From: Turicibacter sp. TJ11
GTDB lineage: Bacteria > Bacillota_I > Bacilli_A > MOL361 > Turicibacteraceae
Direction of reading: 5' to 3'
DNA length: 64,000 bases
NCBI RefSeq assembly: GCF_021497505.1
Contig: NZ_CP069349.1
Coordinates: 273,861 to 337,860 of the forward strand
Of this stretch, positions 26,239 to 35,658 are shown piece after piece; position 1 is the first letter of the stretch; every line of letters begins with the position of its first letter. A model generated the notes under the pieces. It did no database searches, was not told where the DNA came from, and saw nothing but the letters and a program-made list of their open reading frames with translations. The position numbers and the translations under genes were made by a program.

Positions 26239-28407
26239 ATGAGCAAACGATTAGTGTTAGCTGAAAAACCATCCGTTGGACGTGATATTGCACGCGTCTT
26301 AAATTGTACAAAACAAGGTAACGGTTATTTAGAAGGAAAAGATTATATCGTCACTTGGGCGCTTGGTCATTTAGTGACACTGGCTGACCCGGAGGCTTAT
26401 GATTCAAAATATAAATCATGGGAGCTTTCAGATTTACCGATGCTTCCTAATGAGTTTAAGTTAGTCGTCATTCCAAAGACAGCGAAACAATTTAAAGTCG
26501 TTAAATCACAGATGTTACGTCAAGATGTAACTGAAATCATTATTGCCACTGATGCAGGTCGTGAGGGAGAATTAGTCGCACGCTGGATTATTGATAAAGT
26601 TTCCGTCAAAAAGCCAATTAAACGTTTATGGATTTCATCTGTGACAGATAAAGCCATTCAAGAAGGATTTAAGAACTTAAAGGATGGACGAAAATACGAG
26701 GCGCTTTATTCATCAGCGATTGCGCGATCAGAAGCTGATTGGATTGTAGGAATGAATGCGACACGTGCTTTAACGACCAAACACAATGCGCAACTTTCTT
26801 GTGGACGGGTGCAAACACCAACACTTGCTATGATTGCGAAACGCGAAGAAGAAATTAAACAGTTTAAACCTAAATCTTATTATGGATTAACTGCTATAAC
26901 AGAAGGGATTAAATGGACCTGGCAAGATCAAAAGTCAAAAGATATAAAAACATTTAATCAAACTTATATCGAGCAATTAATGAAATCATTGCAAGGAGAA
27001 ACGCTACACGTTAAAAAAGTGGTGAAAACCGAGAAAAAAATGTATGCACCAGGACTTTATGATTTAACAGAATTACAACGTGATGCCAATAAAAGGTATG
27101 GCTTTTCAGCTAAAGAAACATTATCTATTATGCAAAAGTTATATGAGCATCATAAAGTTTTAACTTATCCGCGTACCGATTCACGTTATCTTTCATCCGA
27201 TCTTGTAGAGACGTTACCTGAGCGTTTGAAAGCAATCGCTATTGGACCTTATCGAGGAGTAGCTAATCAATTATTAAAATCAAAGATTGTTACGAATAAA
27301 TCCTTTGTAGATGATAAAAAGGTGAGTGATCATCATGCGATTATTTCAACGGAACAAACGGTACTATTAAGTGATTTAAGTGATAAAGAGCGTAAGATTT
27401 TTGACTTAGTGGTCAAACGTTTCTTAGCAGTTTTATCTAAACCATTTGTTTATGAGCAAACAAATTTAACGGGTAAAATAGGAAACGAGACCTTTGTAGC
27501 GAAAGGAAAACGAGTCATCTCGCTTGGATTTAAAGCTATTTATACAAATGATGATGAAGCGTCTGATGATCATCAACTATTACCTTCTCTTGATGAAGGA
27601 GCAGTCTTGCCAATCACAACAATCGTTCAAACGACAGGAAAAACACAACCTCCAGCCTATTTTAATGAAGGAACATTATTATCTGCGATGGAAAATCCAG
27701 TTCGATTTATGAATGGGGCTTCAAAAGAATTGGTAAAAACGTTAAACGAGACTGGTGGACTTGGAACCGTGGCAACAAGAGCGGATATTATTGAGAAATT
27801 ATTTAATAGTTTTATGATTGAAAAGCGAGGACAAGAGATTCACTTAACGTCAAAGGGAAGGCAATTATTAGAACTTGCACCAGCTGATTTAAAATCACCA
27901 GAATTGACGGGTGAGTGGGAACAAAAGTTAAGTGACATTGCTAGTGGAAAATTAAATCGTCAGACGTTTGTCAATCAAATGCGTCAATATGCTGAAGTGG
28001 TTGTGGCAGAAATAAAAAATAGTGAAGCGAGCTACAAGCATGATAATCTCACGACAACCAAGTGTCCAGAATGCGGAAAGCCGATGTTAGCTGTGAATGG
28101 AAAGCGTGGAAAAATGCTTGTTTGCCAAGATCGTGAATGTGGAACACGAAAAAAAATCTCTCAAGTCACGAATTCACGTTGTCCAAAATGTCATAAAAAA
28201 CTAGAGCTTCGCGGTGAAGGGGAGAATCGAATGTTTGCCTGTGTATGTGGACATCGAGAAAAGCTGAGTACGTATAATAAACGTAAACAGGAACAGAAAA
28301 AGCAAGGAAGTAAGCGTGATGTTCAAAAATATCTACGTGAACAAGAAAAAAGTGCCGAACCGATGAATTCAGCACTTGCTGATGCCTTAGCTCATTTAAA
28401 ATTATAA
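26239..28407 (+). CDS. topB: DNA topoisomerase III (type IA)
   Basis: TopB relaxes and decatenates DNA through a transient 5'-phosphotyrosine bond. The 722-residue protein starts KRLVLAEKPSVGRDIARVL (Toprim, with catalytic Glu) and has IIATDAGREGELVARWI (Toprim acids). The active-site tyrosine is Tyr310 in LTYPRTDSRYL. The C-terminus carries zinc-ribbon-like segments: CPECGKPM...CQDREC and CPKCHKKL...CVCG. The frame is open from 26203, but AAGGAAGGAT lies about 10 nt before the ATG at 26239, which matches the usual family start. It is monocistronic. Confidence 0.95.
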   Translation: MSKRLVLAEKPSVGRDIARVLNCTKQGNGYLEGKDYIVTWALGHLVTLADPEAYDSKYKSWELSDLPMLPNEFKLVVIPKTAKQFKVVKSQMLRQDVTEIIIATDAGREGELVARWIIDKVSVKKPIKRLWISSVTDKAIQEGFKNLKDGRKYEALYSSAIARSEADWIVGMNATRALTTKHNAQLSCGRVQTPTLAMIAKREEEIKQFKPKSYYGLTAITEGIKWTWQDQKSKDIKTFNQTYIEQLMKSLQGETLHVKKVVKTEKKMYAPGLYDLTELQRDANKRYGFSAKETLSIMQKLYEHHKVLTYPRTDSRYLSSDLVETLPERLKAIAIGPYRGVANQLLKSKIVTNKSFVDDKKVSDHHAIISTEQTVLLSDLSDKERKIFDLVVKRFLAVLSKPFVYEQTNLTGKIGNETFVAKGKRVISLGFKAIYTNDDEASDDHQLLPSLDEGAVLPITTIVQTTGKTQPPAYFNEGTLLSAMENPVRFMNGASKELVKTLNETGGLGTVATRADIIEKLFNSFMIEKRGQEIHLTSKGRQLLELAPADLKSPELTGEWEQKLSDIASGKLNRQTFVNQMRQYAEVVVAEIKNSEASYKHDNLTTTKCPECGKPMLAVNGKRGKMLVCQDRECGTRKKISQVTNSRCPKCHKKLELRGEGENRMFACVCGHREKLSTYNKRKQEQKKQGSKRDVQKYLREQEKSAEPMNSALADALAHLKL

Positions 28408-28414
28408 TTCATTC

Positions 28415-28442
28415 AAAAGCCTCTTAATTTAAGAGGCTTTTT
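28415..28442 (+). terminator. topB terminator
   Basis: AAAGCCTCTT-AATTT-AAGAGGCTTT with a short T-run, 8 nt after the stop. Confidence 0.9.
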
Positions 28443-28548
28443 CTTTTGAATTTCGATAGAATGTAACGATATACGAGGGAATGAATAAAAAAATATTTTA
28501 AGTAGAAGAAATACTCATGTAGTTTTTTATCAGACTTAACAATTAAAG

Positions 28549-28577
28549 TTCAAATGAAAGCACTTTACTGATATAAT
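28549..28577 (+). promoter_or_regulatory. Candidate promoter of the first RpiR-family gene
   Basis: TTCAAA (28549-28554) and TATAAT (28572-28577) are separated by exactly 17 nt. The spacer contains TGAAAGCACTTTAC, a poor cre match. Confidence 0.65.
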
Positions 28578-28657
28578 TAAAAGAAAGTTATAAATAGCCG
28601 ATAGTGATGATTGGAAATCATATGAACCACTTGTTTATCAGGTGTGGAGGGGGAAAG

Positions 28658-29389
28658 ATGTTTAGCTATCAGGAGATTAAGTCATTAAATGAATTAGAAT
28701 TAGAAGTTTATAACTATATTATTAGGCATCAAGATCATGTGATTGAGATGAAAATCAGAGATTTAGCCGAAGCTGCACATGTTTCAACAACCACTGTTTT
28801 ACGTTTTTGCAAAAAAGTTGGCTGTAATGGTTATTCAGAATTTAAATTGAAGTATAAAATGTATTTGAATCAAAAACCAAGTCAAGTTAAAATAGGAGAC
28901 TTAGGAATTTTACTAGATTTTTTCAAACGAACCGAGTCGGATGAGTTTAATAAAAAACTTGATGAAGTCGCCAGCTTATTATATTATTCTCAAAAAATTA
29001 TTCTAACCGGTATCGGTAATTCAGGCGTGCTAGCTAAATATGGTGCGAGGTATTTTTCAAGTGTTGGGAAACTAGCTCAACATATCGATGATCCGTATTA
29101 TCCCGTTCCGTCAGGATACTATGATGCATCTGTAATTATTGCGCTTTCAGTTTCTGGAGAAACAACTCAAACCATTGAACAATTAAAACGATTTACTAGT
29201 TTTAACTGTGCTATTGTCGCTATTACTAATAGTGAAACGAGTACCATTGCTAAAATGTCAGATGTGACGTTAAGTTATTATGTGCCAGTTGATCGGGAAA
29301 ATCTTGAGGTAGACTTAACGACACAAGTACCCGTGCTTTATATTTTAGAAAAACTAGGAAAGAAGGTTCAATTCCTTTTAAGTCAATAA
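28658..29389 (+). CDS. RpiR/MurR-family transcriptional regulator
   Basis: The 243-residue regulator has an N-terminal HTH_6 domain (DLAEAAHVSTTTVLRFCKKV) and a C-terminal SIS sugar-phosphate isomerase-fold domain (LTGIGNSGVLAKYGARYF and ALSVSGETTQTIEQLKRF). The SIS domain usually senses a phosphosugar. It lies directly upstream of the beta-glucoside PTS genes and is the natural candidate to control them. GGAGGGGG lies 4 nt before the ATG at 28658; the frame is open upstream but those residues are unlike the family. It has its own promoter and terminator. Confidence 0.9.
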   Translation: MFSYQEIKSLNELELEVYNYIIRHQDHVIEMKIRDLAEAAHVSTTTVLRFCKKVGCNGYSEFKLKYKMYLNQKPSQVKIGDLGILLDFFKRTESDEFNKKLDEVASLLYYSQKIILTGIGNSGVLAKYGARYFSSVGKLAQHIDDPYYPVPSGYYDASVIIALSVSGETTQTIEQLKRFTSFNCAIVAITNSETSTIAKMSDVTLSYYVPVDRENLEVDLTTQVPVLYILEKLGKKVQFLLSQ

Positions 29390-29400
29390 GATATTATGTG

Positions 29401-29430
29401 AAAAAGCCCATGAAATCATGGGCTTTTTTT
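29401..29430 (+). terminator. Terminator of the first RpiR-family gene
   Basis: AAAAAGCCCATGA/TCATGGGCTTTTTTT forms a long stem with a T-run. Confidence 0.93.
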
Positions 29431-29496
29431 ATGTTTATGAGCCATTTATCTAGTTGTTTTTTTTATGTAACAAATCACAGAAATCGTTATCTGTTT

Positions 29497-29512
29497 CTTA
29501 AGGAGGCTTAAG
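29497..29512 (+). promoter_or_regulatory. CTTAAG-GAGG-CTTAAG element next to the PTS promoter
   Basis: Two CTTAAG palindromes separated by 4 nt end 2 nt before the -35 hexamer of the PTS operon. The position suits a regulator-binding site, for example for the RpiR protein encoded upstream. This is inference from symmetry and position only. Confidence 0.4.
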
Positions 29513-29514
29513 TA

Positions 29515-29543
29515 TAGTCAAAAATGTAAGCGTTTGCTATAAT
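29515..29543 (+). promoter_or_regulatory. PTS operon promoter with an embedded cre site
   Basis: TAGTCA (29515-29520) and TATAAT (29538-29543) are 17 nt apart. The spacer holds TGTAAGCGTTTGCT (29525-29538), which matches the cre consensus WGWAARCGYTWWCW at 13 of 14 positions. CcpA bound there would block RNA polymerase, so preferred sugars should repress the operon. Confidence 0.8.
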
Positions 29544-29590
29544 AATCATGTAAGAACGAAACAACGATAAGAAAAAGGGGGCAAAAGAGA

Positions 29591-29905
29591 ATGAATGGTA
29601 ATGAATTAATTAGCTTTCAAATTATCTCAGCAGTCGGAACCGCTCGCAGTTTATATGTAGAAGCGATTCAGGAAGCGAAAAAAGGAAATATTGAAGTAGC
29701 CAATGAATTAATGGTAGAAGGTGCTAAAGTATTTGTTGAAGGTCACCATGCTCATGCATCACTGATTCAAAAAGAGGCAGCGGGTGAAAAATCAGAATTT
29801 AGCTTATTACTAATGCATGCTGAAGATCAGCTGATGACAACGGAGACTTTGAAAATTGTAGCAGAGGAATTTATCGAACTTTATCATGATAAATTTAATA
29901 ATTAA
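29591..29905 (+). CDS. PTS lactose/cellobiose-type IIA component
   Basis: The 104-residue cytoplasmic phosphocarrier takes phosphate from HPr and passes it to IIB. Family motifs are FQIISAVGTARSLYVEAIQ, the conserved GHHAHASLIQKEA, and the phosphorylated histidine His76 in LLLMHAEDQLMT. It would act as a helical trimer like LacF/ChbA proteins. GGGGGC precedes the ATG by about 8 nt. It is the first gene of a three-gene PTS set followed by a GH1 glycosidase. Confidence 0.94.
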   Translation: MNGNELISFQIISAVGTARSLYVEAIQEAKKGNIEVANELMVEGAKVFVEGHHAHASLIQKEAAGEKSEFSLLLMHAEDQLMTTETLKIVAEEFIELYHDKFNN

Positions 29906-29921
29906 TGAGGAGGAAATGAAC

Positions 29922-30224
29922 ATGTTAAAAATTAAATTATTTTGTGCAGCGGGGATGTCAACAAGTATGTTAGTAAAAAAAATGTTAGAAGCAGCAGATA
30001 AAAAAGGACTTGACGTACAAATTGTCGCTTATCCAGAATCACAAATGGATAAAGAAACAGAGGATTGCGATATTGCTTTATTAGGACCACAAGTGGGATA
30101 TCGATTAAAAGCAGCAGAGCAAATTTGCAAGCCTAAAAATATTCCAGTTGCAGTTATTCCAATGGTTGACTATGGAATGATGAATGGTGAGAAAGTATTA
30201 GAGTTTGCTTTAAATTTAAAGTAA
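29922..30224 (+). CDS. PTS lactose/cellobiose-type IIB component
   Basis: The 100-residue protein accepts phosphate on Cys8 in LFCAAGMSTSMLVKKM and passes it to the incoming sugar. IALLGPQVGYRLKAAEQICK and VIPMVDYGMMNGEKVLEFAL are family-typical. GAGGAGG lies 8 nt before the ATG at 29922. Upstream in-frame starts at 29916 and 29886 overlap that site or the IIA gene and are rejected. Confidence 0.94.
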   Translation: MLKIKLFCAAGMSTSMLVKKMLEAADKKGLDVQIVAYPESQMDKETEDCDIALLGPQVGYRLKAAEQICKPKNIPVAVIPMVDYGMMNGEKVLEFALNLK

Positions 30225-30245
30225 AACCTGAGAGGGGGAATTGTC

Positions 30246-31535
30246 ATGCAAGAGTTTTTCAGTAACAAAGTGGTACCTATTATTATGAAGTTCGTTAGTT
30301 TAAAAGGTGTTGTTGCGTTAAAGGATGGATTATTGTATACCATGCCGTTAACAATCATTGGTTCTATCTTTTTATTACTTGCCAACTTTCCGATTAAAGC
30401 GGTAGTTGATTGGTTGACTTCAATGGGATGGATGGATCCATTAAATCAAGTAAATGGAGCGACATTCAATATTGTCGCACTAATCGGGGTTATGGGAATT
30501 GCCTATGAGTATGTTAAAAAAGAAGGATATCAAGGGTTAAATGCTGGAGTATTAGGGGTTGTCGTATTTCTTATCACAACAAACTCTTTTGTGGTTTCTG
30601 AAAGTGGAGAAATTGTAAGTAACATCATTGATAAAACATGGACAGCTGGTCAAGGGATGATTACAGCTATTCTAATTGGCTTAATTGTTGGATGGGTTTA
30701 TTCATGGTTTATGAAACATGATATTCGCATTAAGATGCCAGCTGGAGTACCTGAAGGGGTAGCGAACTCATTTACGGCGTTAATTCCTGGTTTTGCTATT
30801 ATTACAGGGGCAACACTTGTTTATGCTTTCTTCAAGTTTGTTTTAGATACAACATTTATTGAAGCTATTTATTCCGTTATTCAATCACCACTACAAGGAA
30901 TGACAGATTCTTTAGGTGGAGTTATTATGATGACATTCTTAACTCCTTTCTTATGGTGGTTTGGTGTTCATGGTGCAACGATTGTCGGTGGAATTATGGG
31001 ATCTCTTCTTCAAGCTAATGCATTGGCAAATCAAGCGATTTTAGACTCAGGAATGGCTTTAACTATTGAAAATGGTGGACATATTGTAACAGGACAATTT
31101 ATCGATCAATTCATCACAGTTACAGGATCTGGATTAACTCTTGGATTAGTAACATATATGATTTTCTTTGCTAAGTCTCAGCAATGTAAAGAATTAGGAA
31201 AATTAGGAGGAGTACCGGGACTCTTTAACATTAATGAACCTATTTTATTCGGTACACCAATTGTTATGAATCCTTTCTTAGCTATCCCATTTATCGGAAT
31301 GCCTGTTCTTTCAGGAATTATCACATATTTTGCTCTAGCAACAGGATTAGTTCCTTTATTCTCGGCCATCTCTGTTCCTTGGACAACACCACCAATCGTT
31401 TCAGGATTCATCATCGGAGGATGGAGAGCTGCTGTATTACAAGCTGTCATCTTAATTCTATCATTCTTTGCTTATCTTCCATTCATTAGAAAAATTGATA
31501 AAATGAATCTTGAGGCTGAAAAAGCAGGAAAATAA
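30246..31535 (+). CDS. PTS lactose/cellobiose-type IIC permease
   Basis: The 429-residue membrane protein has about ten membrane segments and transports the sugar. Signature parts include LVALKDGLLYTMPLTIIGS-like ALKDGLLYTMPLTIIGSIF near the N-terminus, WWFGVHGATIVGGIMGSLL and GLFNINEPILFGTPIVMNP, the substrate-binding motif with the conserved Glu. The nearby 6-phospho-beta-glucosidases suggest cellobiose or other beta-glucosides as substrate. It is cotranscribed with IIA and IIB. Confidence 0.94.
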   Translation: MQEFFSNKVVPIIMKFVSLKGVVALKDGLLYTMPLTIIGSIFLLLANFPIKAVVDWLTSMGWMDPLNQVNGATFNIVALIGVMGIAYEYVKKEGYQGLNAGVLGVVVFLITTNSFVVSESGEIVSNIIDKTWTAGQGMITAILIGLIVGWVYSWFMKHDIRIKMPAGVPEGVANSFTALIPGFAIITGATLVYAFFKFVLDTTFIEAIYSVIQSPLQGMTDSLGGVIMMTFLTPFLWWFGVHGATIVGGIMGSLLQANALANQAILDSGMALTIENGGHIVTGQFIDQFITVTGSGLTLGLVTYMIFFAKSQQCKELGKLGGVPGLFNINEPILFGTPIVMNPFLAIPFIGMPVLSGIITYFALATGLVPLFSAISVPWTTPPIVSGFIIGGWRAAVLQAVILILSFFAYLPFIRKIDKMNLEAEKAGK

Positions 31536-31600
31536 TCATGTAAATGAAACAAACATAGATTCATCTTTGCTGTAAGAAAAAGTAATGATGTAACTTTATA

Positions 31601-31636
31601 AGGATCTATAACTCATCGTTTATAGATCCTCATTTT
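31601..31636 (+). terminator. Weak hairpin between the PTS genes and the GH1 gene
   Basis: AGGATCTATAA/TTTATAGATCCT is followed by CATTTT only. It may be a partial terminator or an RNA-processing/stability element, allowing some readthrough into the GH1 gene. Confidence 0.5.
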
Positions 31637-31695
31637 GTGGTCTTCTACTGCTTTCACTATGACTGAAAATTAATACATGGTAAAATTTAGAATGA

Positions 31696-33147
<1,452 letters not shown>

Positions 33148-33149
33148 GT

Positions 33150-33178
33150 AAAAAGCCTCTCAGTCATGAGAGGCTTTT
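33150..33178 (+). terminator. GH1 gene terminator
   Basis: AAAAAGCCTCTCA-GTCA-TGAGAGGCTTTT directly after the stop codon. Confidence 0.9.
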
Positions 33179-33339
33179 ATCGTGACATTTAATGAGTACT
33201 TATAGGTGAGTCGGCAAGATTGGGTCGAATAATTTTATGTATTCTAATCCATGAAAACATGGTAAAATACCATTAGCTTTGGTAAAAGACAAAGCGGTCA
33301 TATGATTTCTAAAATAGGAGAAGTAGGAGGAAATCTAAG

Positions 33340-34572
33340 ATGTTACAAAGAAATTGGATAAAAAAAGTTGTCTTAGCTTTAGCGATTGTTGTGGGATTAA
33401 CCATGCCAACGACTGCTTTTGCTAAGCGATCATTTAGTGGAGAATATCGCCAAGGAGAAATTTTATCATTTGGTTCAAGTTTAACTAAAAATGAGGAAGC
33501 TAATTTAAGAGAGTATTTCGGAGTTTCAGATGATATGAAAGCTATTTATGTCGATAATGAAACAGCGATTAAGCAACTAGGTTTAGCTCCAAATGCGTTA
33601 GACAACTACACAGGTGGTTGGTATTCATCTGCTTATGTCAAGTTAACGAGTGAAGGTGGCGTTCAAGTTAACTCTAAAAATGTAAGTTTAGTGACAAATG
33701 AAATGTTTACGAATGCATTGATCACTTCAGGAATTTTAAACTGTGAAGTCATTGTATCGGCTCCTTTCATGGTAACAGGGGAATCAGCGTTAGCTGGAAT
33801 TTTAGCAGGTGCTGAAGAAATTATGGGAGAAAGCTTATCAGAAGAAAATAAAGTTGTGGCACAAGAAGAAATCGATACAACATTAGAAATTGCTGATGAA
33901 ATCTTAAACGATGAAGAAAATGAAATCACGGATAAAGGTGACTCATCAACGATTGCGTCAGGAATTATCAATGATATCAAAGAACAAGTCATTAAAGATT
34001 CACCAAATTCAACTCAAATTGGGCAAATCATTATTAATGTCACGAATAATTACGGAGTGGAATTAAGTGAAGAAACCCAAGCGCGTGTTCAAAGTTTAAT
34101 GGAAGATGTAAATGACTTAGACATCGAATATAATGATATTAAAGATACGATGCAAAACATCGGAAATAGCATCTCTGAAAGTTTAAAAGAAGCGGGAATT
34201 AAGCTACAGGAATCTGGGCTTTTAGAAAAAATCGGAGATTGGATGAGCGACTTCTTTAGTCACTTATTTGACTGGATCAAAGGTTTATTCACATCAGCAA
34301 ACGAAGTGAATTCATCAGAAGCTGTTTTACCTGAAAATGAATTATCTCAAACCGAGAATGTAATTAATCCATCTGAAGAGGCAACGTCATTAGAAGATGA
34401 AACGATGTCAAATGAACCATCATTAGATGAAGAAGCATCAACTGAAGAACAAACAAATGAAGAACTGGTTGAACAAGACATCGAAAATGAAGAATTAGTT
34501 GATGATCAAACACAAGAGACAGTGACCGATAATGATTCAGAAGTGTCAAATGATGAAGAAGTAGCCGAATAA
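33340..34572 (+). CDS. Secreted DUF1002-family protein with a long acidic tail
   Basis: The 410-residue protein has a signal peptide ending near TAFAKR (about residue 29). The DUF1002-like domain covers about 45-190: SSLTKNEEANLREYFGVSDD, YSSAYVKLTSEGGVQV, TNEMFTNALITSGILNCEVI, and VSAPFMVTGESALAGILAGA. A helical middle follows, with an amphipathic segment GDWMSDFFSHLFDWIKGLF. The last 85 residues are Glu/Asp/Ser/Thr-rich with no LPxTG anchor. The domain's function is unknown. AGGAGGAAA precedes the ATG. It lies inside the beta-glucoside region, but nothing in it suggests sugar binding. Confidence 0.82.
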   Translation: MLQRNWIKKVVLALAIVVGLTMPTTAFAKRSFSGEYRQGEILSFGSSLTKNEEANLREYFGVSDDMKAIYVDNETAIKQLGLAPNALDNYTGGWYSSAYVKLTSEGGVQVNSKNVSLVTNEMFTNALITSGILNCEVIVSAPFMVTGESALAGILAGAEEIMGESLSEENKVVAQEEIDTTLEIADEILNDEENEITDKGDSSTIASGIINDIKEQVIKDSPNSTQIGQIIINVTNNYGVELSEETQARVQSLMEDVNDLDIEYNDIKDTMQNIGNSISESLKEAGIKLQESGLLEKIGDWMSDFFSHLFDWIKGLFTSANEVNSSEAVLPENELSQTENVINPSEEATSLEDETMSNEPSLDEEASTEEQTNEELVEQDIENEELVDDQTQETVTDNDSEVSNDEEVAE

Positions 34573-34577
34573 AAATC

Positions 34578-34608
34578 AAAAACCACCCTTTTTAAAATGG
34601 GTGGTTTT
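34578..34608 (+). terminator. Bidirectional terminator between DUF1002 and the second RpiR gene
   Basis: AAAAACCACCC pairs with GGGTGGTTTT and has A/T runs on both sides, serving both convergent genes. Confidence 0.88.
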
Positions 34609-35485
34609 ATTCATCTTTAATAATTTGATTAGATGATTTTCGAGCCGTTTCAAGTTTTTTGGCAACGCTTTTTTTATAAGTTAAGTTCTTTTGATAGTCC
34701 TTGGCAAAGACACAGGAATATAAAATATCAAGCACACAACGAATCGATTCTAAAGATGAGAACGCTCCGATTTTACCATAAGCTTTTTCTCGTGTCGTGA
34801 CATGTAATGTAATCGATGCCAAGTGTGATAAGCGATTATTACCGACACTCGTAACCGCGATAATAGGAATGTTTTGTGAGCGTAGTTGTTGAACGATTTT
34901 TAATAGATACGACGATTCGCCTGTGTAAGAAACAATGATCGCCACATCGGTGGGCTTACATCGATTAGCAAAATGATGCTGTTCCCCCTGCAAGCCTGTA
35001 AAAAAAACATCACGATTAATTCGAGACATCTTAAATTGAAATTCAGAAAGTTCATAAATGATATTATTCGATCCAAACATTTTAATGCTATTACTATTGA
35101 TGATAAGCTCAGTCGCTTTTTTTAATGCCTCTGTATTAATTAATTGCTTCGTATCTTCTAACGTTTCTTGTTTTAATGAAATAATTTTATTCGCAATGGA
35201 AACCATTGTATCATGAGCAGTAAACGGCATATTGGCATTGATTTTAGTAAAATGACTAGTTAAATAATCGTATTCTTTTAAGTAAGCATCTCTAAATTCA
35301 TTCCACCCCGTAAAGCCTAGTTTTTTTGAAAAGCGGACCAGAGTACTTGGGGATGTATAGATTAACTCAGCAAGTTCTCGTGTGGTTAAGGCTTTAAGCG
35401 TTTCGGGATATGTTTTAATATATGTTTTAACAAGTTCTTCATTATTGGATAATTTAATGGTCTCCATCTTCTCTTCAATCAACAT
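34607..35485 (-). CDS. RpiR/MurR-family transcriptional regulator (second copy)
   Basis: The 292-residue regulator has HTH_6 (TRELAELIYTSPSTLVRFSK and KLGFTGWNEFRDAYL) and a SIS domain (IIVSYTGESSYLLKIVQQLR, IIAVTSVGNNRLSHLA). It is divergent from the GH4 gene and separated from it by a 170-nt region containing a repeated motif, so it probably controls that gene and itself. AGGTGATG lies 8 nt before the ATG at 35485; starts at 35491 and 35494 overlap this site. It is only distantly similar to the other RpiR protein in this region. Confidence 0.9.
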   Translation of the reverse strand: MLIEEKMETIKLSNNEELVKTYIKTYPETLKALTTRELAELIYTSPSTLVRFSKKLGFTGWNEFRDAYLKEYDYLTSHFTKINANMPFTAHDTMVSIANKIISLKQETLEDTKQLINTEALKKATELIINSNSIKMFGSNNIIYELSEFQFKMSRINRDVFFTGLQGEQHHFANRCKPTDVAIIVSYTGESSYLLKIVQQLRSQNIPIIAVTSVGNNRLSHLASITLHVTTREKAYGKIGAFSSLESIRCVLDILYSCVFAKDYQKNLTYKKSVAKKLETARKSSNQIIKDE

Positions 35486-35520
35486 TTTCATCACCTAAAA
35501 AAATTATAACATAAGTGAAA

Positions 35521-35587
35521 TGAAATATTGTTTTAAAAAATAATACCGATTTCAAAAAAAGTTTGAAACAGTATTTTAAAAATAATT
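35521..35587 (+). repeat. Two direct copies of a 24-nt motif between divergent rpiR and GH4 genes
   Basis: TGAAATATTGTTTTAAAAAA (from 35521) and TGAAACAGTATTTTAAAAAT (from 35564) share TGAAA and TTTTAAAAA with the same internal spacing, 43 nt apart. TTTCA...TGAAA between them adds dyad symmetry. The location between divergent promoters suggests operators for the RpiR protein; this is inference. Confidence 0.55.
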
Positions 35588-35658
35588 AAAGCTCTTTCAT
35601 TTTCATAGGAGATAGGTTATATTAGCTATGTAATCAACGATTGAAGGAGAGATGCTTA

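Noticed and set aside
28555-28568. cre-like TGAAAGCACTTTAC in the promoter of the first RpiR gene
   Set aside because: The central CG is CA and the 3' half mismatches, so it falls well short of the consensus.
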